Assembly: GCF_013409935.1 (NCBI RefSeq)
Contig: NZ_JACCCO010000003.1
Location: 310,001 to 374,000 of the forward strand
DNA length: 64,000 nt
From: Streptosporangium sandarakinum
GTDB taxonomy: Bacteria > Actinomycetota > Actinomycetes > Streptosporangiales > Streptosporangiaceae
Direction of reading: 5' to 3'
Position 1 is the first letter of the stretch; every line of letters starts with the position of its first letter. Positions 9,143 to 17,113 of this stretch are shown here, in pieces. Below the pieces are notes generated by a model. That model had not been told where the DNA came from and searched no databases. It saw only the letters and a program-made list of their open reading frames with translations. The translations under genes and the position numbers were made by a program.

Positions 9143-12100
9143 TCAGCTCACCGCCCCGGGGCCGAGGCGGAACAGCTCACGCAGCTGGTCGGTGGACAGC
9201 TCGGAGATCCAGTCCTCGCCGGTGCCCACCACGCTCTCGGCGAGCGACCTCTTGCGCTCGATCATCTCGTCGATCCGCTCCTCAAGGGTGTCCACGCAGA
9301 TGAACTTCCGCACCTGCACATTCCTCGTCTGACCGATCCGGAAGGCCCGGTCGGTCGCCTGGTCCTCCACCGCGGGGTTCCACCACCGGTCCACGTGGAT
9401 CACATGGGAGGCGGCGGTCAGGTTGAGGCCCGTCCCGGCCGCCTTGAGCGACAGCAGGAACAGCGTCGGCTCGTCACCGCGCTGGAACCGCTCCACCAGC
9501 TCCTCCCGCCGGCTCCTGGACAACCCGCCGTGCAGCCACAGCACCGGCCGATCCAGGCGGGCGGCCAGATAGGGGCGCAGCAGGGCGCCGAACTCGGCGT
9601 ACTGGGTGAAGACGAGGGCGCTGTCGCCCTCGGCGAGGATCTCCCCGGCCAGTTCCTCCAACCGGGCCAGCTTCCCCGACCGCCCGGCCAGCCGCGAGCC
9701 GTCCCGCAGCAGGTGGGCGGGGTGGTTGCAGATCTGCTTGAGCTTCGTCATCGCGGCCAGCACGTTGCCGCGCCGCTCGATGCCCGCCGAACCGCCGATC
9801 CGGCCCATCATGTCGTTCACCACGGCCGTGTACAGCTCCGCCTGCTCCGGGGTGAGGGTGCACCAGACCTTCATCTCCTGCTTCTCCGGCAGGTCCGTGA
9901 TGATCGACCGGTCGGTCTTGAGCCGCCGCAGCACGAACGGCCCGGTGGCCCGCCGCAGGGCCGCCACGGCGTCCTCGTCGCGCCGGGTCTCGATCGGCTC
10001 CTGGTAGCGCTCGCGGAAGCGCCGGGCCGGGCCGAGGAGACCGGGGTTGCAGAACTCCATGATCGACCACAGCTCCGACAGCCGGTTCTCCACGGGGGTG
10101 CCGGTCAGCGCCAGCCGGGTGCGCGCCGGGATGGCCCGCACCGCCCGCGACTGCCGCGCCGCGCTGTTCTTGATCGCCTGCGCCTCGTCGCAGATGACCC
10201 GCTCCCACCTCAGCGCGGCCAGCGCCCCCAGGTCGCGCAGAGCCGTGCCGTAGGTGGTGATGACGAGATCGGCGTCCCGGACGGCGGCGGGCAGCTCGTC
10301 GTCCCGCCTGCGGGAGCCGCCGTGGTGGACGTACACCCGCAGCGACGGAGCGAACCTGGCCGCCTCCTTCCGCCAGTTGCCGATCAGCGACATCGGGCAG
10401 ACGAGCAACGTCGGCCCCGGGGCTTCTTCCGCGTCCCCGGCCGCCCGTTCGCGCTCGGACAGCAGCAGGGACAGGGCCGACACCGTCTTGCCGAGCCCCA
10501 TGTCGTCGGCCAGGACACCGCCCAGGCCGAGGCCGGACAGGAAGCTCAGCCACGACAGGCCGCGCCCCTGGTAGGGGCGGAGCGTCCCGCGCAGCGCGCG
10601 CGGGGTGGGGACGGGGGTGAGCCGGCGGTCGGCCTCGCCCGACAGCAGGTCGCCGAGCGGGCCGTCGGCGTCGACCGCCACCAGCGGCAGCTCCCCCTCG
10701 CCCCCGGCGGCGATCTCGCGGATCATCTCGCCGAGGGTCGTCTCCCCGCCGCCCCGCCGCCCGACGACCTCCAGCGCCGCCTTGAGCTGCCGGTCGTCCA
10801 GCTCCACCCACCGGCCGCCGACCCGGGCCAGCGGCACCCTCAGCCCGGCCAGCCGCGACAGCTCCTCCTCACCGATCGTGTGACCGCCGACGGCCGCCTC
10901 CAGCCGGAAGTCCACCCGGTCGCTCAGCCCGGCCCGCTCCCGGCCCTCCGTCGCGCGCACGGTCAGCTTCAGACCCAGGCCCTGCCGGCCGGCCCACTCC
11001 GGCAGACGCACGACGTATCCGGCCGCCGCCAGCGCCGGTGCGCCGCCGCGCAGGAAGGAGAACGCCCGCGCCGTGTCGACCTCCATGACGGCCGGCTCGG
11101 GATCGCGCAGCGCGCCGTGCAGGTCGGGATGGAGACGCACCGCCCTGGCCAGCTCGGCCCGCAGGACCTCCCAGGGCCGCTCGGGCAGCCAGGACGCCCG
11201 CTCTCCCGCCCGGATCCGGGCGGCGGTCAGGTGGTCCGGCTCGTCCGCGTCGCCGGAGCCCGAACCGCCCGCGCCCCCGCCGCCCGCGTCGTCCGTACGG
11301 CCCGCGGTCACCGCCGGGGCGAGACCGAACTCCACCTTCCACGGGTCGTCCTCGCCGGCCGGTTCGACCAGCCGGAACCAGGCCCGGACCGGCCCGTCCA
11401 GCTCGTGCGCCGCCGCCGACCAGCCGCGGAGGGCGTCGCCGAGCGCCGCCGCCTCGGCGGGCCGCGCGCCGGGCAGCGAGGCGTCCGGCGCCGTCAGCGC
11501 GTGCAGCCAGCGGTCGGCCAGCGCCGTTTTACGCCCCGGCCGGTTGCCGACGATCAGCCGCTCGGGCAGCGCCTCCCGGGCCGCGCCGTCCACCAGGCCC
11601 TCCATCGCCTCCTCCAGCACCTCCGCCGCCGGCCTCTCCCCGGGCAGCGCGCGGCAGACCGGCGGCATGGCGGCGGCGAGGTCACGGAACGCGACGGCGT
11701 CGGCGCCGATGAGCACCGGACGCCAGCGGGCCGCGTGATCGCCGTCCTCCTCGACCAGTTGCGGCAGGATCCGGCCGCGCCGTGCCAGGCTCCGGGCGTG
11801 CTCGGCGACCACGGCGAGGTAACGCAGCGACAGACCCGGCTCCCAGGACGCCTCCTCCGCGTCCCCGGACGCTCCCGGCTCGTCTCCGGACGTCCCGCCC
11901 CCGTCCCCGGGAGCCTCCTGCGGACCGGGGGCGGTCCCGGAGTCCTCTTCGCCCGGCTGGGGGAGGGCTTCGAGCAGGGCGAGCGCGGCGTCCGGGCGGA
12001 GCAGCAGCACCGGCACGGCCCAGGTGGAGATCCGGGGCCCGCGCACCGAGCCCGTCAGGCCGGACTCGGGGGAGGGCAGCGGCCGGGAGGCCGACCCCGG

Positions 12101-12454
12101 CAGCCGGATCGTCGCCTCGGCCGCCTCGGCCCGCGCCGCGACGGCCGCGACCGTCGCGACGAGTCCCCCGGAGCCCTCCGTCCCCGGCTCGCCCAACACT
12201 CCGCGGCCCCCGATCCCTTCGCCCCCCGGGACCTCTCCGGTCGCCCCGGAGCCCCCGGCGCCGAGCGCGGCGGCCAGTGCGGCGGCGGAGGCGGCGAACG
12301 GATGCCGTCCGGGCGCGGCCCCGGAGGACGCGGCGCGCCCCCGGGAAGCGGGGGAGCGGTCCTGGGAGACGTCCTCCCCCCACAGCGCCAGTCGCCCGCC
12401 GTACCAGCCACCGTGAACCACCAGCACGCGATCACTCCGTTCCTCGTCCGTCAC
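9143..12454 (-). CDS. SNF2/HepA-family DEAD/DEAH-box helicase
   Basis: A 1103-residue Swi2/Snf2 ATPase. The N-terminal ~590 residues include the SNF2-associated domain typical of the actinobacterial family. The motor follows: Walker A in DDMGLGKT (about 650), the DEAQ box CDEAQAIKN (about 755), motif III LALTGTPVENRL, then the C-terminal helicase lobe with VFTQYAEFG, SLKAAGTGLNL and the arginine-finger segment QATDRAFRIGQ (about 1030). Members translocate on duplex DNA and remodel protein-DNA complexes; the bacterial role is unclear and may be in repair. The start ATG at 12452-12454 is followed by a plausible N-terminus, MTDEERSDRVLVVHGG. Its usual SWIM zinc-finger partner is missing apart from the small ORF downstream. 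Confidence 0.93.
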   Translation of the reverse strand: MTDEERSDRVLVVHGGWYGGRLALWGEDVSQDRSPASRGRAASSGAAPGRHPFAASAAALAAALGAGGSGATGEVPGGEGIGGRGVLGEPGTEGSGGLVATVAAVAARAEAAEATIRLPGSASRPLPSPESGLTGSVRGPRISTWAVPVLLLRPDAALALLEALPQPGEEDSGTAPGPQEAPGDGGGTSGDEPGASGDAEEASWEPGLSLRYLAVVAEHARSLARRGRILPQLVEEDGDHAARWRPVLIGADAVAFRDLAAAMPPVCRALPGERPAAEVLEEAMEGLVDGAAREALPERLIVGNRPGRKTALADRWLHALTAPDASLPGARPAEAAALGDALRGWSAAAHELDGPVRAWFRLVEPAGEDDPWKVEFGLAPAVTAGRTDDAGGGGAGGSGSGDADEPDHLTAARIRAGERASWLPERPWEVLRAELARAVRLHPDLHGALRDPEPAVMEVDTARAFSFLRGGAPALAAAGYVVRLPEWAGRQGLGLKLTVRATEGRERAGLSDRVDFRLEAAVGGHTIGEEELSRLAGLRVPLARVGGRWVELDDRQLKAALEVVGRRGGGETTLGEMIREIAAGGEGELPLVAVDADGPLGDLLSGEADRRLTPVPTPRALRGTLRPYQGRGLSWLSFLSGLGLGGVLADDMGLGKTVSALSLLLSERERAAGDAEEAPGPTLLVCPMSLIGNWRKEAARFAPSLRVYVHHGGSRRRDDELPAAVRDADLVITTYGTALRDLGALAALRWERVICDEAQAIKNSAARQSRAVRAIPARTRLALTGTPVENRLSELWSIMEFCNPGLLGPARRFRERYQEPIETRRDEDAVAALRRATGPFVLRRLKTDRSIITDLPEKQEMKVWCTLTPEQAELYTAVVNDMMGRIGGSAGIERRGNVLAAMTKLKQICNHPAHLLRDGSRLAGRSGKLARLEELAGEILAEGDSALVFTQYAEFGALLRPYLAARLDRPVLWLHGGLSRSRREELVERFQRGDEPTLFLLSLKAAGTGLNLTAASHVIHVDRWWNPAVEDQATDRAFRIGQTRNVQVRKFICVDTLEERIDEMIERKRSLAESVVGTGEDWISELSTDQLRELFRLGPGAVS

Positions 12455-12586
12455 TCATGCTCTCCCGGGGAACCCGCCGGGACCCCCGGGGTCCCGCTGT
12501 GAACCCACCGTGAACCCACCGGGGTCCCGCCGCTAACCCGCCGGGACCCCGCCGGGGATCCGGCCCCGGCGCCGCCGCCCGTCCCG

Positions 12587-12619
12587 CCTCCGCGGGGAGG
12601 CCGGACCTCCGCGGGGAGG
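12587..12619 (-). terminator. Tandem hairpins after the drug-exporter genes
   Basis: Two identical copies of CCTCCGCGGGGAGG (12587-12600 and 12606-12619), each able to fold with a CCTCC/GGAGG stem, sit immediately beyond the stop of the minus-strand permease gene. The stretch to the left (about 12470-12570) is made of short imperfect repeats of GAACCCACCG and GGACCCC type, with no ORF. Confidence 0.5.
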
Positions 12620-13429
12620 TCAGGCCCGGCCCCGGAAGGCGCGGACCGCCAGCGGGGCGAACACCACGACGAACCCGGCCGACCAGGCCAGCGCGACGAG
12701 CGCGGGCGCGGCCACCTCACCGCCGATCAGCAGGCCGCGGATGGCGTCGGCCAGGTGGGTGACCGGGTTCAGATCGGCCCAGGCCCGCAGCCAGCCGGGG
12801 AAGGTGCGCGGATCGACCAGCGCGCTGCTGGTGAACGTCAACGGCATCATGATGGAGAAGGCGAACATCTGCACCTTCTCCGGGTTGGCCGCCCGGAGCC
12901 CGATCAGCACCGACATCCACGACATGGCCAGCACGACCACCACCAGCAGCGCCAGCGCGCCCAGCACGCCGAGCACGCTGGTCTCCACCCGGAACCCCAG
13001 GACCATGCCGAAGCCGACGAGCAACGCGAACGCCCACGCCTGCTTGATGGTGTCGGCGACGACCCGCCCGGACAGCGGCGCCGTACGGGCGATCGGCAGG
13101 CTGCGCAGCCGGTCGAAGACGCCCTTGGTGATGTCGGTGTTCAGGCCGACCGCCGTGGACAGCGTGTAGAACAGGGCGTTCTGCACGAGCAGCCCCGGCA
13201 GGGCGAACTGCAGGTAGTCCCCCGTCGATCCCGAGATCGCCCCGCCGAACACGTAGGTGAACAGCAGCAGGAGCATGATGGGCTGGATGCCCAGGTCGAT
13301 CAGTTCCCACGGGTTGTGCTTGATCTGGACCAGGCTGCGCCAGGCCAGGGTCGCCGTCTGCGTCAGCGCGGCCACCGGGCCGACCCGCCTCGTGGGGGCC
13401 GTCGTGGCCGTCATGGTCGCCGTCGTCAC
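12620..13429 (-). CDS. ABC-2 type permease, DrrB family
   Basis: A 269-residue membrane subunit of a drug-type ABC exporter. It has six hydrophobic segments, beginning with PIMLLLLFTYVFGGAI (about residue 50), and the conserved ABC-2 region around LPGLLVQNALFYTLSTAVGL. The C-terminal half carries PLTFTSSALVDPRTFPGWLR and NPVTHLADAIRGLL, typical of the DrrB/NodJ family. The start GTG (13427-13429) overlaps the TGA of the ATPase gene, so the two are translationally coupled. With that ATPase it should pump a hydrophobic compound out of the cell; the substrate is unknown. Confidence 0.93.
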   Translation of the reverse strand: MTTATMTATTAPTRRVGPVAALTQTATLAWRSLVQIKHNPWELIDLGIQPIMLLLLFTYVFGGAISGSTGDYLQFALPGLLVQNALFYTLSTAVGLNTDITKGVFDRLRSLPIARTAPLSGRVVADTIKQAWAFALLVGFGMVLGFRVETSVLGVLGALALLVVVVLAMSWMSVLIGLRAANPEKVQMFAFSIMMPLTFTSSALVDPRTFPGWLRAWADLNPVTHLADAIRGLLIGGEVAAPALVALAWSAGFVVVFAPLAVRAFRGRA

Positions 13430-14412
13430 GCGAGGGCTCCTTTCTTCTCGATCTCGGTTCCGGTCCCGGTCCCGGCGGTCTCCTCGGCGGGATGACCGGT
13501 GAGGGCCAGGAACACCTCGTCGAGGCTCGACCGGCGCAGCGTCAGCTCGGCCGCGACGACGCCGAGGTCGTCGAGCCGCCGCACGACGGCGGGCACGGCC
13601 GCCGGGTCGCGCACCGAGGCCACGGCCCTGCCGCCGGTCAGCGCGGGGGGCGCGCCGATGATGTCGGCGACGACCTGGGAGACCAGCGGCAGATGGTCGT
13701 CGCGGAGCGGCCGGACCTCCAGGACCCGCGCCCCCGTGGTGGCCTTCAGCTCGTCGGGGGTGCCGGAGGCGATCACCCTGCCGTGGTCGAACACCACGAT
13801 GTCGTCGGCGAGCCGGTCGGCCTCCTCGAGGTACTGGGTGGTGAGCAGCACCGTCACCCCGTCGGCCATCAGGCCCCGCACGACGTCCCACAGCTCGGTG
13901 CGGCTGCGCGGGTCGAGGCCGGTGGTGGGCTCGTCGAGGAACAGCACCTGGGGCCGTCCGACCAGGCCGGCCGCCAGGTCCAGGCGGCGGCGCATGCCGC
14001 CCGAGTACGTCTTGGCCGCGCGTCCCCCGGCGTCCGCGAGGGCGAACCGGTCGAGCAGCTCGCCGGCCCGCAGCCGGGCCTCCGCCCTCCGCAGGCCGAG
14101 GAGGCGGCCGATCATCATGAGGTTCTCCACGCCGGTGAGCATCTCGTCGACCGCGGCGTACTGGCCCGTCAGGCCGATCATCGACCGCACCTCGTGGGCG
14201 CGGTCCACCACGTCGAACCCGCCGACCGAGGCGCTGCCCCCGTCGGGGCGGAGCAGCGTCGCCAGGATCCGTACGGCGGTGGTCTTACCGGCGCCGTTCG
14301 GCCCCAGCACGCCGAGCAGCCGCCCCTGGGGCACGGCCAGGTCGACCCCGTCCAGTGCCCGTGTCTTCCCGTACAGCTTCACCAGGCCGCTCGCCTGGAT
14401 GGCATATCGCAT
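13426..14412 (-). CDS. ABC transporter ATPase, DrrA family
   Basis: A 328-residue ATPase. Walker A is GPNGAGKTT (about 40), the Q-loop region is GLTGQYAAVDEMLTG, the signature is YSGGMRRRLDLA, Walker B is VLFLDEPTTGLD, and the switch His lies after VLLTTQYLEEAD, which has Gln where many ABC proteins have His. The C-terminal domain of about 100 residues ends in LRRSSLDEVFLALTGHP, the DrrA-type C-terminal motif. The chosen ATG (14410-14412) follows a GAGAAGGG ribosome site. It is first gene of a two-gene operon with the permease. Direct repeats upstream may be regulatory. Confidence 0.94.
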   Translation of the reverse strand: MRYAIQASGLVKLYGKTRALDGVDLAVPQGRLLGVLGPNGAGKTTAVRILATLLRPDGGSASVGGFDVVDRAHEVRSMIGLTGQYAAVDEMLTGVENLMMIGRLLGLRRAEARLRAGELLDRFALADAGGRAAKTYSGGMRRRLDLAAGLVGRPQVLFLDEPTTGLDPRSRTELWDVVRGLMADGVTVLLTTQYLEEADRLADDIVVFDHGRVIASGTPDELKATTGARVLEVRPLRDDHLPLVSQVVADIIGAPPALTGGRAVASVRDPAAVPAVVRRLDDLGVVAAELTLRRSSLDEVFLALTGHPAEETAGTGTGTEIEKKGALA

Positions 14413-14457
14413 GGCCCGCCCTTCTCGTCGTTCCGGCGGGCACCACGATGCACCGGG

Positions 14458-14519
14458 CCGCTGACACCCCCCTGATCCCGCGCCCGGCCGGGAGAGGAGC
14501 CGCTGACATACCGCTGACA
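14458..14519 (-). promoter_or_regulatory. Three direct CCGCTGACA repeats upstream of drug-exporter operon
   Basis: The 9-mer CCGCTGACA occurs at 14458-14466, 14500-14508 and 14511-14519, the last two 11 bp apart (one helical turn). They lie 46-107 bp upstream of the DrrA-type start, in the gap shared with the divergent PH-domain gene. Helical-turn spacing of direct repeats suggests a regulator site. No regulator gene is adjacent, so this is inference. Confidence 0.4.
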
Positions 14520-14656
14520 CGGCCCGCCGGCCCGCCGGTCCGCCGGCACCGCACGGGCCACCGCCGCCGGACGCCCGCGGCTCCCCTCCCGGCCCTCTCC
14601 CGGTCCCCTCACGGACGAATCCACCCGGGACGGAGCGACCCCTTAGGCTGGGCGGT

Positions 14657-15226
14657 GTGAGCGACCGAACCGAGCAGCGCGGTGACACCGCGGGAGCCGG
14701 ATCCCTCCCCGGACAGGTGCCGCTGCGGCCCCCGGCCAACCCGGTGTCCCGCAAGGCCATCGTGATGTGGCTGCTGGACGGGCTCTTCTGGTCGGTGCTG
14801 CTGGTCGGCGGCGCCTTCCTCCTGTCCGGGTGGATCGGCGACGGCCGGTGGTCCTGGCTGCCGGAGTGGCTGGCCGACGGCGCCGGATGGCTGCCCGCGC
14901 TGACAGCGGTGCTCGTCGTGCCCGCCGCGCTCGCCGAGCCGTTCTGGCGCTACGCCGTGCACCGGTGGGAGCTCAGCGGTGACGTGGTCTACGCCCGCTC
15001 GGGGTGGATCGACCGGCAGTGGACGTTCGTGCCGGTCAGCCGCATACAGACGGTCGACAAGAAGCAGGGCACGCTGGAGCGTGTGCTCGGCCTGGCGACG
15101 GTGGACATCCGCACCGCCTCGCACGCGGGGTCGTCCACGATCAAGGGCCTCGACTACGGCGTCGCGGCCGCGCTGGCCGAGAGGCTCGCCCAGCGGGCCG
15201 AGGAGCTGAGGGACGACGCCACGTGA
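14657..15226 (+). CDS. Membrane protein with bacterial PH domain (YdbS-like)
   Basis: A 189-residue protein with two transmembrane helices (about 34-60 and 75-97) followed by a bacterial PH (bPH2/DUF304) domain. The core segment runs SGWIDRQWTFVPVSRIQTV, then VLGLATVDIRTA. The GTG start at 14657 directly opens the polar N-terminus. Its stop overlaps the GTG of the next gene, a larger protein of the same family, so the two are translationally coupled and probably form a membrane complex. The function of YdbS/YdbT pairs is not settled; in Bacillus a similar pair has been linked to resistance against bacteriocin-like compounds, which I mention from memory. Confidence 0.88.
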   Translation: MSDRTEQRGDTAGAGSLPGQVPLRPPANPVSRKAIVMWLLDGLFWSVLLVGGAFLLSGWIGDGRWSWLPEWLADGAGWLPALTAVLVVPAALAEPFWRYAVHRWELSGDVVYARSGWIDRQWTFVPVSRIQTVDKKQGTLERVLGLATVDIRTASHAGSSTIKGLDYGVAAALAERLAQRAEELRDDAT

Positions 15227-17046
15227 CCGGTCTCCCCGACCCGCCGGACCGGCCCGGCGACCCGTCCGCCGACCCGCACGCCGGCCCGAGCGCTGATCCG
15301 CCGGCCGATCCCTCCGCCGGTCCGCACGCCGGACCCTCCCGGGAAGACCCCGGCCCGCACGCCGCGCCGGGACTCCGCGCGTACGGCCCGCCGCCGGTCG
15401 GCGCGTCTGCCGGCCCGGCGCCCGCCGGCCCGTCTGCCGGTCCGCCGCTTGCCGGTCCGTCCCTGAGGCTCAGCCCCCGGGTGCTGCTGACCGAGCCGAT
15501 CCGCACCCTGCCCTCGCTCCTGCTGCCGCTGACCGGCGTCCTGTTCCTCGGCGGGTTCTCGTCCGGTTCGTTCGGCTGGGCGGCCTTCGGCCTCGTCGGG
15601 TCGGTCCTGTACGCCGTCGTCCGCTGGGCCACCTTCACCTACCAGGTCATCGGGGACAGGCTGGAGCTCACCCGTGCCCTGATCGGCAGGTCGGTACGGA
15701 CCATCCCGCTGGAGCGCATCCGCGGCGTCGACGTCAGCAGCCCGCCGCTGCACCGCCTGCTCGGACTCGCCGTACTGAGGATCGACACCGGCGCCGGCGG
15801 GTCCAAGCAGGAGGGCGAGCTCGACGGGGTGACGCTCGTGGAGGCCGAGCGCCTCAAGGCCGCCCTGCTCTGGCACGCCCGTGCGCGGGCGGCGCGCCGC
15901 GCCGGAGCCCGGGGGACGGTCGCCGCCCACGGGGACGGTCCCCCGGGGGCGGCGGTCACCGTCCCCGCCGGGCCGTTCCCGGGCACCCCGGAGCCCGCCG
16001 GGCCGTCGCCGGCCGCGGCCGTCCCGCCGGTGCGTCATCGGACCGGGGAGACGCTCCCCGAGCGGGTGCTGTTCGTGGTGCCCCGCAGGTGGCTGGCCTA
16101 CGGTCCCCTCTCCGGCTCCTACCTGCTGACCCCGTTCGCGTTCGTGGCGGGCGCGGCCGGCCTGGCGTTCCAGTGGGGTTCCGAGCTGAGGATCGACGGC
16201 AGGATCGTGGTCGGCGCCGGAGAGTGGCTGTGGGGTCACCCCCTCCTCCTCGGCGGCGCGCTGGTGGTGCTGGTGCTCGCCATGCCGGTGCTCGGCGCCG
16301 CGATGTACGCCGTGTTCAACTGGGATTTCACCCTGCGCGCCAGGGACGGCTACCTCGTCGCCGAGCGCGGCCTGCTGACCCGCAGGAGCGTGTCCCTGGA
16401 GCGGCGCAGGGTGCGCGGGTTCGAGCTGGTCGAGGGGCTCGCCGAACGCTGGGCCGGGGTCGCCCGCGCCTGGGCGATCGTGACCGGGCTGGGCGACTCC
16501 GGGACCCGGGGGCAGCTGCTGTCCGTGATCCCGCGCCGGGCCGCGCTGGACGTGGTGCGCGAGGCGGTCGGCCCGATCCTGACCGGGTTGCGGCCGCACC
16601 CGCCGGTCGCGCGCCGCCGCCGCCTGTTCCGGGCGGTCTTCCCCTGGCTGGTGGCCGCCGCCTGCGCCGCGGTCGCCGCCCGGTCCTGGCCGCCGCTGTG
16701 GTGGGCGGTGGCGGCGGCCCTCGTTCTCGCGGTCCTGGGCGTCCCCCTCGGCCTCGACCGCTACCGTTCCCTGGGCCACACCCACGAGGGAGGGCGGCTG
16801 TCGGTCCGTTCGGGGTCCCTGCGCCGCTCTCAGGTGGTGATCGAGGAGCGCGCCGTGGTCGGCTGGACGCTGCGCCAGACGTGGTTCCAGCGGCGCGCCG
16901 GCGTGCTGACCGTGGTCGCCGGGGTGGGGGCGGGCAGCGGAGGTTACGCCGCGATCGACGTCGGCGAGGCCCAGGGGGTGGCCTTCGCCGCCGAGGTCAC
17001 GCCGGCCTGGCTCGCCCCGTTCACCGAGGACGCCCCGCCCTCCTGA
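15223..17046 (+). CDS. Large membrane protein with repeated PH domains (YdbT-like)
   Basis: A 607-residue partner of the preceding PH-domain gene, starting at the GTG that overlaps its stop (GTGA). Residues 1-80 are a Pro/Ala/Gly/Asp repeat region (units such as PSADPHAG). Pairs of transmembrane helices are followed by PH modules: the first around LELTRALIGRSVRTIPLERI, the second around YLVAERGLLTRRSVSLERRR, the third around LSVRSGSLRRSQVVIEERA. Length and the triple arrangement match YdbT proteins. The disordered N-terminal extension is unusual. A strong bidirectional hairpin follows the stop. Confidence 0.88.
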   Translation: MTGLPDPPDRPGDPSADPHAGPSADPPADPSAGPHAGPSREDPGPHAAPGLRAYGPPPVGASAGPAPAGPSAGPPLAGPSLRLSPRVLLTEPIRTLPSLLLPLTGVLFLGGFSSGSFGWAAFGLVGSVLYAVVRWATFTYQVIGDRLELTRALIGRSVRTIPLERIRGVDVSSPPLHRLLGLAVLRIDTGAGGSKQEGELDGVTLVEAERLKAALLWHARARAARRAGARGTVAAHGDGPPGAAVTVPAGPFPGTPEPAGPSPAAAVPPVRHRTGETLPERVLFVVPRRWLAYGPLSGSYLLTPFAFVAGAAGLAFQWGSELRIDGRIVVGAGEWLWGHPLLLGGALVVLVLAMPVLGAAMYAVFNWDFTLRARDGYLVAERGLLTRRSVSLERRRVRGFELVEGLAERWAGVARAWAIVTGLGDSGTRGQLLSVIPRRAALDVVREAVGPILTGLRPHPPVARRRRLFRAVFPWLVAAACAAVAARSWPPLWWAVAAALVLAVLGVPLGLDRYRSLGHTHEGGRLSVRSGSLRRSQVVIEERAVVGWTLRQTWFQRRAGVLTVVAGVGAGSGGYAAIDVGEAQGVAFAAEVTPAWLAPFTEDAPPS

Positions 17047-17063
17047 CCCGGTACGGCGAACGG

Positions 17064-17100
17064 CGAGGCGGGGGTGACCGGACCGGTCACCCCCGCCTCG
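17064..17100. terminator. Bidirectional terminator between the PH-domain gene and sepH
   Basis: A near-perfect inverted repeat with 18-nt arms (17064-17081 and 17083-17100, starting CGAGGCGGGGGTGACCGG) lies between two convergent genes and can serve both. Confidence 0.75.
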
Positions 17101-17113
17101 TCCCGCGTCGCGG

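Noticed and set aside
5415-12454. A biosynthetic gene cluster around the BTAD regulator
   Set aside because: No synthase, tailoring or precursor genes are present; the neighbours are a helicase and a lipoprotein.
12466-12570. Short repeats of the GAACCCACCG and GGACCCC type as a CRISPR-like or satellite array
   Set aside because: Units are imperfect, of irregular spacing and only about 100 bp in total; better seen as GC-rich spacer with slippage.
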